A stretch of 64,000 nt of DNA. Origin: Serpula lacrymans var. lacrymans S7.9. Taxonomy: Eukaryota > Basidiomycota > Agaricomycetes > Boletales > Serpulaceae. This document shows positions 10,843 through 23,500 of the stretch, one piece after another. The notes beneath the pieces are model-generated. The model saw only the letters and a list, made by a program, of their open reading frames with translations, had not been told where the DNA came from and did not search any database. Position 1 is the stretch's first letter; each line of letters starts with the position of its first letter. A program made the position numbers and the translations under genes. The stretch lies in the NCBI RefSeq assembly GCF_000218685.1, contig NW_006763290.1, positions 2,537,855-2,601,854 of the forward strand. Direction: 5' to 3'.

Positions 10843-13125
10843 TTATCCGGTTTTGTCACTCCCACTCGAGTGCAACCGTAGTCCCATAGCTTTAGAGAAT
10901 TTCCAGTGTTTTTCGTGAGTGAGGGGTTTAGTGAGAATATCGGCAACCATATCTCCTGTAGGAACATATCTGATTACTGCCTCTCCCTTTGATACTAAGT
11001 CATCTCGGATAAAATGATATTTCCGTTGAATGTGTTTTGTGCAAGCACGGAACTGTGGATCTCGTGTAAGAATGATAGCTGCTTGATTGTCACAGTGCAA
11101 TATTGTAGGTCCATTTTGAGCATGTCCAATTTCTTCAAAAAATGTCCGAAGTCATGCAAGGTGTTGTCCAGCATTGCTCAATCCAATGTACTCTGACTCC
11201 GTGGAGGATAAGGATCATCCTCCTCCAATGTTTTTTGGTCTGGATAGTAAGCATTCTCTGGAATGAGTCCCTCCCACTGATCTGTGCTAGTGTCTGTGTT
11301 CCAGGGAGCAGTGATGTCCTTTTGTACCTTTCCGGATTCATTGAATATGACATGCCAACAGGAAAACACAGTTCGTTTTTTAGTGTCTAGGAGTTTGTAA
11401 ACTTGCTTTCCATGTGTGTAGCCAATCATTATGGCTTTGCGCCCCTTGGAGTAAAACTTCCCTTGCCTTTTGTCTTTCAGAATCAAGGCATATGCTTGGC
11501 ATCCGAAAGGGCGAAACAAAGTTGGATCAACTCTCCTTTTAAACAGTATTTCATATGGGGTCTTTCCATGGAGTCCTGATGCTGGGCGGCATGCTGTGAT
11601 ATATGCAGCTGTTTGCATGGCATCTACCCCAAATGACTTTGGGAGCTTAGAATCATGAAGCATAGTGGTTGCTAATGTAGCCAATGTCTGATTCATACAT
11701 TCTGCAATGCCATTTTGTTCCGGAGTATCTGCAGCTGTAGTTTCTTGGATGACACCATCTCCTTGGAGTTGATTTTTGAATGCATTGCCAGTATATTCTC
11801 CTCCCCCATCGCTCCGGAGGAATTCTGTGTATAGTGGAGTGAAGTTTTCTTCTCCCAAATGAGTCCGGAAGAATGTTTGGACATCTTCTCTCCATTGCTT
11901 GTATTGTTCCATTGCTTGTATTGTTCCAGTGCTTCACTTTTATGTTTTAGGAAATATATCCATGGAAATTTGGAGAAATCATCTACAATGATAATCCAGT
12001 ACCAAAAACCCTCCCTGGAAGTTGGTTTGATTGGTCCTCCAACATCTGTGTGCACAATTTGTATGGGGCACTTGGCTCGGTTTCCTCCAGTGGACTTGAA
12101 AGGTAATTTCTTCATCTTTCCTAAAGCACAAGGTTCACAAAACTCCAGGGTTCCGGTAAGGGTGTCCATGTCCTGGAGCTGTCCTTTTGTAATCATTCAT
12201 TGCAAGCGGTCCATTCCAATGTGTCCCATTCTCCTGTGCAATAAATTTACATCTACTGCTGCAAAAGCTGACTCCAGGTTGATTTCGGGTTTTGCTTGGA
12301 TATGATAAAGTCCTCGCTTGTGTAACGCAGTGAGGATAAGTTCCTCTTTTTTCCGAACTTCACAAGTGTTTGACCCTGCTGGTAAAAAGTGTTGATAACC
12401 CTATTTTGGACAATTTGTGGACAGAGACGAGTGCTAAAGTGAAGTTTGGCACAAGTAAGGCATTTGACAGTGCAATATTGTAGTCCTTTTTGCCAACAGT
12501 TGCTTGTAGGATTACTGTTCCAATGCCAATGGCATTTACAGAGGATTCATCCCCAAAACTGATTGTCCTTGGAGGATGCAGAACATGGTATGTTCCTGTC
12601 TCAAACCAGGAGCGGTGAGGGACCATGTGGGATGTTGCTCCGGAGTCAATGATGATTGTTGTTTTGGTCTTATTGGGTTCCGACACAAGGTAAGCTTGAA
12701 TGTGTTTAGCAAGAGGCTTGGAAATATGTACATGATCCAATGCAATATGACTCTGTTCCTCCTCGGAGTCAGATCCAGATGATTGCTCCGCTGTATTTGC
12801 CTTTTCTTTTTTTTTTCCTTTATCCTTGTGTCTTTCCTTTCCCTTCTTCCTTTGACCTTTTTCAGCTGACTGAAGTGTTCGACACTCCAGGGTGTTGTGT
12901 GATTTGGCTTTGTGGAAGTTACACCATTTCTCCTTGGATTTGAGTGCTGATTCAGAACCTCCAGGGGCCTTCCCTGACTGTCGTGAAACTTCTGCAGTGA
13001 TCCGGATCTCAACTGCATCAAAGGTAAGTTTATTTTCTTCAATTGTGTTGATTGCTGATGACTGAAATATTTGCCATTCAGGAGTGCATGGGAACGGCAT
13101 CAAAGATGACAACAAAGGTGTCACC
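10843..13125 (-). pseudogene. Copia-1 polyprotein remnant lacking reverse transcriptase
   Basis: Ty1/copia order on the minus strand. The Gag end carries an unusual knuckle (CNFHKAKSHNTLEC, about 12,900). Protease follows (IIDSGATSHM, about 12,650), then the pre-integrase segment (CEPCALGKMKK). Integrase shows HTDVGGP and SDGGGEY...TPEQNGIAE. The RNase H end shows ESEYIGLSNAGQ, CDNQAAI and DILTKPL. Reverse transcriptase is absent: near 11,200 the integrase C-terminus (YPPRSQ) is joined directly to RNase H. A 17-bp tandem duplication at 11,891-11,924 breaks the integrase frame. A 1-nt type frame change lies near 12,360. Confidence 0.85.
11891..11924. repeat. 17-bp tandem duplication breaking Copia-1 integrase
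   Basis: The unit TCCATTGCTTGTATTGT occurs twice in direct contact (11,891-11,907 and 11,908-11,924). In protein terms EQYKQW is repeated, and because 17 is not a multiple of three the integrase frame shifts here. Confidence 0.9.
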
Positions 13126-14577
13126 CTGATAGATCAATCAAGGGTTGCCAATGTTAGAATCGGGCAGGATTCCAATCTTCTAGAAATTTTCAAAAAAGAC
13201 ATCTCCTCAGAAGAGAAGGTGCGCCTTGATGGCAATGAAAACTATTTATGGGAAGATGGGCTCTTCTATTTCAAAGACAAAATCTATGTGCCTGAGTCTG
13301 CAAGGATTAAGGCAATAGACAGATAATGGCTGGGCACCCTGGGTGGCAATGAACAATGGAGTTGATCTCCAGAAACTATATGTGGCCTGGCATGGTTAAA
13401 GACATACAAGAATGCGTAAAATCCTGTCTAAGATGTGCCATGGCAAAGAACTCATATCAACCGCCGGCCAGTAAACTTATCCCAAATCCGATACCAGCTG
13501 GTCCTTGGCAGGATATATCGGTTGATTTCACGATGGATCTACCTGAATCAAATGCATATGATTCAGTAATGGTGGTAGTGAATTGCTTCTCCAAAGAAGT
13601 AGTATTTATTCCCACCAACAAAACTATTACCGCCGCTGGTACAGCAGATCTATTTAAAGATTTTGTATGGTCTATCCATGGATTGCTGGAAACGGTTATC
13701 TCCGATAGGGGACCACAATTCGCTAGCAAATTTACGAAAAAGTTATGCTGGATGCTGGGCATCAACTTTAAATTATCAATGGTGTTCCATCTGCAGACTG
13801 ATGGACAAACGGAGAGGCTCAATCAGGAAATGAAGCAATATCTCCGGATATTTATTAATGACAGACAGACAGATTGGGCCAAGTGGCTAAAGATAGCCCA
13901 GTTCTCTTACAATATCAAACAGTCGTCAGCTACAGGAAAAGCACTATTCGAGGTAACAAGATTGTACCTTCCCAGAATGGGTGTAGAACCTGGCAGAAGC
14001 AAAAACAAGGCTGCTGAGAACATGGCTAAAGACATGAAGTCAGTCTTAGACGAAACGCGCAAGGCGCTATTCAAAACTGCAGAGCAGATGAAGGACAGGG
14101 CAGAGCAGAGACGCTCCAAGGCCCCTGACTACAAGGTCGGCTACCTGGTCTGGTTAGATACTGACCACTTAAAATTGACAGATCGGCAGTACCCACGGTC
14201 AACATTAGCTGTGTGGAACCCTACAAAGGGCCACTGCCGGGACAGTGCGTGGACCGGCCTGGACCGGTTGTAGTCACCCAGGAAGGTGAAGAAGAGCTCA
14301 AAGTCAAACAAGTGGTGGATGCACGCTTGAAGCATGGAAAATTAGAGTTTCTAGTCCTATGGAAGAGCTATGGAGATGAGGACAGAATGTGGAAACCAGA
14401 AGCCCATCTGGATAATTCCCGCGATGCTGTTCAAGAATTTTATTCTAAGAATCCCTCAGCTCCTAGGAAGCTTAGAGGCATGAATTCAACACTTTTTAAT
14501 TCCCTTTTTCAACCTATGCCTGAAAATTTAATTACTACCTCTGGTACTTGGTCTCGCCTGGGAGTGAGTTGAGCCTT
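13125..14577 (+). pseudogene. Gypsy element A: integrase and chromodomain remnant
   Basis: 3' part of a Ty3/gypsy pol. Integrase shows the second half of the zinc finger (CVKSCLRCAMAK), the core Asp in DISVDFTMDLPES, the second Asp in VISDRGPQFAS, and Glu in TDGQTERLNQEMKQ. A chromodomain follows near 14,300-14,440 (VVDARLKHGKLEFLVLWK then MWKPEAHL), which typically guides integration to modified histones. Frame breaks occur near 13,325 and 14,190. Protease, reverse transcriptase and RNase H are missing: at about 13,125 the element abuts Copia-1 gag, which reads the opposite way. Confidence 0.85.
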
Positions 14578-14589
14578 AGAGGGGGGTAG
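14576..14589 (+). promoter_or_regulatory. polypurine tract of gypsy A
   Basis: The purine run TTAGAGGGGGGTAG lies directly before the 3' LTR, where plus-strand DNA synthesis would be primed. Confidence 0.75.
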
Positions 14590-15002
14590 TGTTACAATAC
14601 ACAATTTTTGGACCTTTGATTTTCATTCTCCTCTTTAACTTTCTATGGTAGTTTTCACACACTGTGCCATGCGGCACTTTCCATTTTGTTCAAACTCCAT
14701 GTTCTCGTGCTGCGCTGCCTTTCTTCTTATTTTTGGCTACAAGTTTATCATGCAGTGGAGCTGGTCACACGGGCTGCGCCCTCTGACATTATCGGCCACT
14801 GCTTTCATCAAACTGTACAGTATATAAGTACAAACACGCTGTAGTAGTATATAACCTCAATAGATCCAGGACACTCCTCAGCGAGTCCTCCTGTTGTTTA
14901 CCCACAACTAACTCAATCACATCTTAAGGAGTAACCACTCCCCATCATCACTCTTTGCTTGTCTGAGTTGTGCGCCAGAATAACTAACTCTTGGTTGTTA
15001 CA
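14590..15002 (+). mobile_element. 3' LTR of gypsy A (defines LTR-A)
   Basis: 413 bp, starting TGTTACAATACACA and ending CTTGGTTGTTACA, immediately after the polypurine tract and the chromodomain ORF. This ties the solo LTR-A copies in the window to a chromodomain-bearing gypsy family. Confidence 0.85.
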
Positions 15003-16417
15003 AGCCATACACCAAACCAAAAAAGGTTATATTCCAGCGGAGCATTCCAGTTGTCCCCGAAACTATGCTAGATGATGCTTCACCACCGTCCGGTTTGAGT
15101 AGAACATCCAGTAAGTCTGATTCAGACTCAGAGATTGAGCTATTCCAAAGCCTCTAGGAGAAGTTGCTTGCCCTAGTTGTGGAGGCTGTAATATTGAAAG
15201 TGCTCTAGGCTGGAAACTTAAGGAGTTTAATAAACTAATGGTATGTTTGTGAATGCTCACTGATCTCCATCATTGATTGACCATACAACCTAGAAAAGTG
15301 TGCATAGCTTGATTGATGAGCACCTAGACACAACAAAGTCTTACTCCAAGCAGGACTCCAATTTGTTGAGAGTCATGATTAACAAAGTAAGTGAATTAGC
15401 TCTGGATTTTGGTTATACTGACACCACCATAGGCTCTACAAAATCATCCACAGATCCACAAGTATGATCATTATTGGTCTATCACAGATATCATGAAGAT
15501 TTGTTTGATTTAGTTGTGCAGCAAAACAGGCTGCAGTGGCTTCCGCTTCCCGGGTTCAGGTGTCAAAAATCAGCCGGATATGTATGTCTGCTAGCATCAA
15601 TCTGATATTATAGACTGATGCAGTTGCAATTCACAGAATCAGGTAACTAGTCTAGGGCTTGGCAGAATGTATGATTACACAGTTTGATAGCTATTTTTGT
15701 ACATTGTATCATAGGATGTATACCACAAACTATCCTATTTACAGACTCTGAAAGGAACCCATTGACCCCAAACAAACCTGTCCGTGTGTTTCCAGATTCA
15801 CCAATACCCTATATAATTTAATCCCACGTCCTGGCCTATTAGGTGGTTGTTTGTTCACCAGTACAGATACCAGATATCCTAGTTCTGACCCTTCACCCTC
15901 TATGGTCAGGTTTCTCATTCTTCTCATGCAAATTGTCCCTTTACTATTTGCCTTATATTCTAAGCCAGCCAAATGAAGGTGGAGCAACAAGAATTTACTA
16001 ACAAAACACCATGTAGTTTGTAGCTTTCCCAAGGTACTTTACGACAAGGATCGGCCGGATAACCAAAGCACCAGCTATCGCAAACTGACTCTGCAGGTAT
16101 TGAGGGAACAGTTCAGATGGTTCAAGGTTAGCGCGCAGGGTGTAACTTATACGTAGATGTATATACTATGGTGCCATGAAATATCCTTATGGTTGAATGT
16201 AAGGCCCCCCTACTATCACATAAAAGTAACAAGGGTGTTGACCAAGGTGAAATAACTGGACGGTGGCAAAAATGAGCCATAGCAGCAGCATCTGGGAGGT
16301 AGCAACACCCCAGATGACCTAGCACACAACAAACAGCTGCCCCACAATAGCTCGGATAATTGACATGGGTAGTGCTCTCCAATTTGAGATTGCAGTGGTC
16401 CTGGGCCTAGGTTTATC
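15003..16417. other. unassigned sequence
   Basis: A short plus-strand frame after the LTR (KPYTKPKKVIFQRSIPVV, then a Ser-rich stretch, stopping near 15,150) may be a gene remnant. A minus-strand open frame of 97 codons (15,739-16,032) has no recognisable motif. I see no mobile-element ends. Confidence 0.3.
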
Positions 16418-16553
16418 ATCCACAAAGAATATACAACTGGGAGGTAAAAACCCCCCAGTTGCATTGAGTGATGGCAGCAACAGTGATCCATAAAGAACAT
16501 ACGACCGGGAGGTAGACACCTCCCAGTTGCATCGTGCAATGGCAGCCGCCAGT
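16418..16553. repeat. two 68-bp tandem units with a palindromic core
   Basis: Units 16,418-16,485 and 16,486-16,553 start ATCCACAAAGAA and ATCCATAAAGAA. Each contains an inverted pair around GGGAGGTA...CCTCCCAG (or a variant), so each could form a hairpin. A related half-unit lies upstream near 16,290. Confidence 0.75.
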
Positions 16554-16599
16554 GCTCTAAAGCTTTAATGATGACTAGCATCTCTTTATCATAAATCTA

Positions 16600-19500
16600 A
16601 TAGTTGCACTCTGTAAGTGGCAAACTATGTGATAAATATGAAACAGGCCTCTAAATCATCTTGGCATTTGAGTGATAAGGCTGCTCCTGTAGTAACATCT
16701 GAAGCATCAGTTTCTAACCAAAACTCTTTATTTAGCTCTGAAAAGGCTAGAATTGGGGTTGTCATAAACACCTTTTTAAGCTTATCAAAAGCTTTCTGTT
16801 CTTTGTTGGTCCATCACCAAATAACATATTTTTTGGTGAGATCATTCAATGGTCTCACAAACTTTGCAAAGTCTTTCATAAACCTTTGGTAGAAGTTACA
16901 TAGACCTAGGAAGGCCCTGACCCCTTTGACATGAGTTTGCTCTGGCCATTACAGAATATATTTAATCTTCTCAGGGTCCATCCTGATTCCATTTGGCCAA
17001 TGATCACACCTAGAAAATGAACTTCTTTTACTCTAAAATATCATTTCTGAGGTTTTACAAATAGGTCCTGGTCCTGTAAGCATCAAAGGACTTCTTGCAC
17101 AATCTTGTCATGCTCAGTCTCATTGTCTGACTTTGTCAATATAAGAAGATCATCAATATAAATAACAATACAATTCTCCATATCAGGAAAAGATTTCATC
17201 CATCATGCTTTGGAATGTTGCAGGCAAGTTTGTAAGTCCAAAGAACATAATAAAGGGGGCTCAAAGGATCCTTAGTGGCATATGAACACTACATTCCAAG
17301 TATCTTTTCCTTTCATGTGTACATTGTTGTAACCCCATATGAGATCCATCTTTGTTTCAAAATTTGGTGCCAGCCAATTTCTAGCTGCCCAATTAGTGCT
17401 AGTGGATAAGCATTTTTAATTGTGTGTTCATTTTAATAGCAATATCCATTACCATACACTTTTACCATTCACAAATGCTGTTTGGGGACTCTTGGAAGGT
17501 TTGATGTACCCTTTCCTGAGTTGCTCATCAATAAAGCTTGAAACCTCCTCTCTTTCTGTGGCACAGGGGGAATCATATGTTTTTTTTTTGGTTTAAAAGT
17601 TTTTTTTTAATTCTATAGCATAGTTCCAAGGCTTAGCCTCCGAGATATACTCAGATTTGTGTTTTGAGAAGGCATTCTGGAAGTTATGGTGCTCTGGACG
17701 TACTGGTCTCTTGGTCTTCTTCTCAGGTTTCACCTTACTATTATCATCACCTACATTTTTTATAGGTCTGAGTTTGGTACAAGCATAACCAGTGTTTACC
17801 CTTTCTTCAGCCTTAGAATGACGTACATGACTTTGTTTACCTAATTTGTTACACTTCTGAGGACAATGTGATAGGCACACAAATGAGGTCGGCATAAGTG
17901 ATGGCAAGAAGTAATTCAGCTGTCAAGCTTTGGGGCCAATTTCACCGCCCCTGATTGCCAGTCTATCTCAGTATTGTGTTGATGTTCAAAGAGACACTTT
18001 ACTTAGTATTCCATCTGATTAGGTGACAACAATGTTTATATTGTTTTCCTTTATTTTTCTTCTCCTCAGTTAGTTCTCTGACAACTGAGAGTATGTTTCT
18101 TATCTGTTTTCTTTTTTCTTCACTTCTGATATACTACATATAGATCTTATGTCTAGGTACTTTGTACTTAACCAATCTTAGTTGGTTCTCTGAAAACTGA
18201 GGATGTTATGTCTAGGCTTTCACAGATTGTGCTTGAATCACCAGGGCTAGCCCAGTATTAAATTATTCTTTCCCAGTTGAGTAGCCTCCACTGTGACATG
18301 TCCTCTGTGTTCTTGGTACTTGACTGCCGAGAAACATTTGTGCATCGTGCATCCACCGGCATTCACTGTGCCATCAATATTGTAAACAGGAATAAATGCA
18401 TCTAATTCTTGGAGTGGGAGTCCAGCCTTCTCCGCCCAGACCTAATCTATAAATATTATGTTAGCGCCTGAATCAAGCAGTGCATTGGCTGGGTGTATAG
18501 TCCCTTGGGCAAGGTTTTCAACCGTAATGTCTAAATAGATTTCCTTTTGGAATAAAATGTGTGCATCAATGCACACCTTGGGGTTTCTGTTGGCAGTAGC
18601 TCAAAAAAAATTCTACTATTGAAAAAAACCTGTTTTTGTGTTTTGTCCTTTTGTAATTTTTTTTGTATTTTGTGACCAGAATCAAGCACCCTAGTTTTAA
18701 TCCCGCCGGGGCCTTGCTCAAATTGGGACGCTAGTGCAGCGGTTACATTGGTACCATAAATATTTCATCCATAATCATCTGAATCACCTGTTATACATCC
18801 CTTAAAGGGTGAGAAGTGATTATAATTTGAAGAAAATCTGGGAGCCACCCCATATCCTTTATTTCTTGTGCAACACCCAGGATCAGAGGCCACCTTGTTG
18901 TGGTTTACTTCATCATATTGAGGAGCTAAGGTACCCAAGTCACCTAAGCTCTGAATTCTTTTCTCTGAGCCTTCATCTCAGCTGCCTGCTAATCATAGAA
19001 CAAGGCTTTGGTTTTGTTGTAAGAATAATCAGACGGGGTATTTGGCCAATTATCAATTATCCTTTTACTCTGTTTCTAATTGGAATGCCTGGCACCCCTG
19101 GCTTTGGTTTTGGGGAGCCTGTTGCCCAATTCTGCAGTCTCAGGCCATGTGTACTTTTTTGCTGCATTGGTAGCAAAAGCCCTTGAATCTGCATCTTTGT
19201 CTCTCCTGGACTGCACCAATATCCATAGAAACTCCTTGCCTCAGTTGCAGCCCATACGGCCTAAATCCTGTCTGTTGTTTTTGTTGGCATTGTGGGCCCA
19301 CCACCAAATTGCATCTGATAGAGCTTTTGGGCCCTACCAATTTCTTAAACCCCTTCTGCTGTGGCCACCGGATCTTCTTGTTGTTTCCCTTGCAAATAAA
19401 GTTGCTGGGCAATAGCTGGTGTAATATTCTGCTCCAACAACTCTACTGCATATTCATTCCCAAGCCCCCCTTGTATGAGAGAGCTGGGAACCGGGTCAGA

Positions 19501-19860
19501 AAGTCATCTGTCCTCATATGTCCTTGTGTGAAGGAACAGACCTGCTGGTGTGCCCAGTCATATTTGACTTGTGGTTTGAAATATTTCACAATCTCTATCT
19601 TAAGATAGTCCCAGGTTTGCTAGTTGCCTGACCAGTAAAACTCCTAGAGTCTAACTTGGGCATATTGTTTTGGGTATATTGACCTGCCACTGGCCATTTT
19701 AGTCTTGACATTACCGCTGTTGTGGCTTTATAATCATCTGAGAAAGCATCCCAGTTTGCTTTTATCCATATTTTCAGGTTGATCCATCATTCTGCAAACT
19801 TGTTCTCTCCATTAATTTGACTTTTTTTGAATTTTTTTTCAACTTGCTGAGGGGGATTTA
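16600..19860 (-). pseudogene. Gypsy element D remnant (gag-protease-RT-RNase H)
   Basis: A heavily decayed Ty3/gypsy element on the minus strand. Gag has a CCHC knuckle (CYQCSKKVHMA, near 19,150). Protease shows ALLDSGANIIF (near 18,470). Reverse transcriptase shows FFGLTNLPATFQSMM (near 17,240) and the catalytic YIDDLLIL (near 17,150). The RT connection shows FLGLCNFYQRFMKDFAKF (near 16,880). RNase H shows LETDASDVTTGAALS (near 16,710). Integrase and LTRs are not visible. Stops and frame breaks are frequent, and both ends are approximate. Confidence 0.8.
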
Positions 19861-20241
19861 CCTGCAGCTTACTGAGTTACACTGTCAACTGCACAATTTG
19901 CTGCCCCTTACAACAACATGTTGACTTGTTCAGTATGTAAAGTACAGTAAAAAAAAGTAACTGGGGGTCCCCACTAGCTATTTTGCGGATCTACCACTTA
20001 CCAGTTGCATATTGAATCTTAATCTCCAAATATCCACACATATAGTAAAGAAAAGGTATGTAAAAGTTATAGTACAAAACAGGGGTCTGAACAGTTGTCC
20101 CTGGTTGACCTGCTTGTCAAGCTGTCAGTCTCTCTCCAACTGGCAGAGGCAAGTGCCTGGCCCTGTCAGAGGTATCTGAAGATGAAACTGTTTCTACTGC
20201 TTAAACAATGATGGTTCAACACCAATTTCTGTGACTATATG

Positions 20242-20561
20242 TATTAAGAACAAAGCTTGAAGGAAGTGTCTAGCCACTTGCTGAGAGCAATCAGGGACTG
20301 GAACTAGAGTCCAATGTGAGTAACTATATTATTAGAGAGTATGACAGGTATACAGTACCTAGAGTCCAATGTGAGTAACTAGAGAATAGGAAGCATTGGA
20401 CTCTGCAGTACTGTCCGAAGTTTTGTAAACAAAGGTAAACAAAGCAGCCACAAAGGCGAAATAATAGAGAACACAATCAATAGTGAATGATAGAAGAATA
20501 AATAGAGAAAGGAATGAATATATATAGGTAGCACAAAGGTGCAGAATCATTAAAACAAACA
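20242..20561 (-). mobile_element. 3' LTR of Copia-2 (LTR-D)
   Basis: 320 bp. On the minus strand it begins TGTTTGTTTTAATG and ends TTCTTAATA, directly after the polypurine tract. It differs from the 5' LTR at a handful of sites. Confidence 0.9.
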
Positions 20562-20575
20562 CTCCCCCCTGATGC
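20562..20575 (-). promoter_or_regulatory. polypurine tract of Copia-2
   Basis: On the minus strand the sequence next to the 3' LTR reads CATCAGGGGGGAG. A second purine run lies close by at 20,596-20,606. Confidence 0.7.
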
Positions 20576-20590
20576 TGCACCTCCCAAGCA

Positions 20591-23500
20591 TCAGCTCCCC
20601 CCTGATCTAATAAGTCCCATCATCTTCCTGAACACTTCCACTTTAGGCTTGGCAAGAGCCTTGGTCAACAAGTCTGCAGGCATTTCAGCAGTGGGAACAA
20701 AGGTAGGAGCAATCTGCCCAGAGTCAACAACATCTCTCAAACAATGCCATCGCAGATCAAGGTGTTTCATCCGACCATGGTGCTCAGGGTTCTTGGATAC
20801 AGAGATGGCAGATTGGTTGTCAATATGAAGGGTGGAAGGAGAGGTGATAGGATAGCCCATTTCCTTCAACAAATTTCGCATCTAGCAAATCTCTTTGCCA
20901 GCCTCAACAGCAGCAATGTATTCTGCTTCAGTGGTGGACAGAGCAACAATGTTCTGAAGCTTGGAGCTCCAGGAGACAGCACCAGATCCCATCTTGACAA
21001 TATAGGCACCAGTAGAACGACCAGAGTCCTTGTCACCACCATGATCAGCATCAGAGAAAGTGGTGAAGAGTTCAGTGGAATTGGGATCAGGATTAAGGAC
21101 AAGGGAATGATCAAGGTGTTAGTTTTGGTGATTCTGCACCTTTGTGCTACCTATATATTTTCATTCCTTTCTCTATCTATTCTTCTATCATTCACTATTG
21201 ATTGTGTTCTCTATTATTTCGCCTTTGTGGCTGCTTTGTTTACCTTTGTTTACAAAACTTCGGACAGTATTGCAGAGTCCAATGCTTCCTATTCTCTAGT
21301 TACTCACATTGGACTCTAGGTACTGTATACCTGCCATACTCTCTAATAATAAAGTTACTCACATTGGACTCTAGTTCCAGTCCCTGATTGCTCTCAGCAA
21401 GTGGCTAGACACTTCCTTCAAGCTTTGTTCTTAATACAAGGGTGCCTTGCAAGTAGCGGAACAAGTGCTTGACAGCGCTCCAGTGAGTAAGACCAGGATT
21501 AGAGTTATATCTGGCAAGGACTCCAACAGTGTAGGCAATGTCAGGACGAGTGGTAGTGGCCAGATATATCAGAGCACCAACAGCAGCAAGGTAGGGAATG
21601 TCCTTCATCAAAGCAGCATCACTGGATGTTTTGGGAGACATGTCCTTGGTGAGGCGCAAACCAGGATCCATGGGAGTGGACACAGGCTTGCAGTCCTTCA
21701 TGCCAAAGCGCTCCAGAATGTCCAGAGTGTACTGATGTTGGGAGAGGGAGATGGTGCGATTACTTAGGTCTCTAGTGATGGAAATGCCAAGTAGGTAAGA
21801 AGTAGGGCCAAGATCACGAAGCTTAAAGTGCAGGGAGAGGTCCTTGACAGCTTGGTCAAGTGCAGAAGTAGAAGTGGATGCCAGTGTCATGTCATCAACG
21901 AAAACAGGCAGGATAATGTGCACATCAGCTCTGTTAAAGACATAGATGGCAGAGTCTGAATAAGTACGCTTGAATCCGAGTTTTTCAAGCACAGTGTGCA
22001 TCTTCTGGTTCCACATTCTGCCTCCCTGCTTTGTCCCATAGATGGCCTTGTCCAACTGGCAAACAAGATTGCGAGAACCCTGATGGAATCCCTTTGGCTG
22101 ATGCATGTAGATCTTGACATCCATGACTCCATTCAGGAATGCATGGGAAATGTCAATGGAGCGCAAATGGAGGTTGTGGATTGCTGCAATGGCAAGGACA
22201 ACTCTGATGGATGATATGCAGATAGTAGGTGCAAATATTTCGAGGAAATCAAAGCCAGGGCGCTGGTTATAACCTTTGGCCACATATCTGGCCTTGTAGC
22301 GCTCAACAGTGCCATCTGAGTTGCGCTTGATCTTGAAGACCCACTTGCCACCAATAGCCTTGACTCCAGGAGGTAGTTCTACTAGTGACCAAGTACCATT
22401 GCGCTCATGAGCACAAAGCTCCTCTATGGCTGCCTCTCTCCATTTATCTGCATCAGGACACTTCATTGCATCTGCAAATGACCTAGGCTCAGCAGAGTCT
22501 CCAAAGTATGCCACTTCATCATCAACTGCCTCAGAATCACTGTCATCACTCTCAATGGCAGGAGTAGGTTGTCTGTGTTGAAGCCACCATGGTCTAGGTG
22601 GTCTCCTAGCCCTTACAGGGCATCTCAGTGCAATAGGCAAGTCAGGAGAAGGTGAGCCATGAGGAGGGTGATTTGGAAGCTCAGGAGGTTGATTCACAGG
22701 TGGTTTTGCATCAAGGTCCAAATGAGGCCCATTGTCAGGCAATGGCTGAGGTTGCTGAAGCGCAGCTGGTGGGCCCATATCTCCCCCTGGACCTAGTGCA
22801 GGGACATCCTCAATCAGGCCCAATGGCATGGATAGCGAAGGTGGAGTGGGAGGTGGAGGCGGGACATTTTCAGAAGACCTCTTCAAGCCAGGGAAGTAGC
22901 ACTCATCAAAATCAGCTCTCTCAGAGATAACAGTGCACTTGGTGGTAGGATTGTAGAATTTCCATCCCTTGTATCCCTCAGGGTAACCAATGAACACACA
23001 TTTCTCCATATGAGAGCCAAAGACGCCTCTTTTGTCCTTTTGCACATGCACATAGGCAGTGCAGCCCCAAACGCAAAGGTGAGACATGTCAGGCTTGCGT
23101 CCATACCACAACTCAAATGGAGTGGCATGGGCCACTGCATCAGTGGGACACCTGTTCCAGACATGCACCAAAGCGGACAGACATTCACCCCAGAAGCTGT
23201 TAGGCAATGCAGACTCTGATAACATGGCAGTGATACACTCAGTCAGAAGTCTGTTTGCTCGCTCTGCCACACCATTCTGCTGAGGACGATTCCTGGTGGT
23301 ATGCTGTCTGACAATCCCATGGTCATCTGTGAATTGCTCAAATTCCTTGGACATGTACTCTCCCCCTTTGTCATTGCGCAGAGCCTTGATTTTATGCTCC
23401 AATTGAGTCTCAGCATAAGCCTTGAATCTCTTGAAAGCATCAAAGACATCTGACTTGGCCTTGAGAGGCACAACAACACGGAATCGGCTGTGATCATCAA

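Noticed and set aside
19080..19608. Plus-strand open frames as genes
   Set aside because: They are antisense to gypsy D gag, whose CCHC knuckle reads on the minus strand.
20744..21319. A 191-codon plus-strand protein
   Set aside because: It is antisense to Copia-2 RNase H and runs into the solo LTR-D.
21202..21387. Recurring small frame with a CFVYLCLQNFG segment as a gene
   Set aside because: The same frame appears in every LTR-D copy; it is LTR sequence, not a gene.
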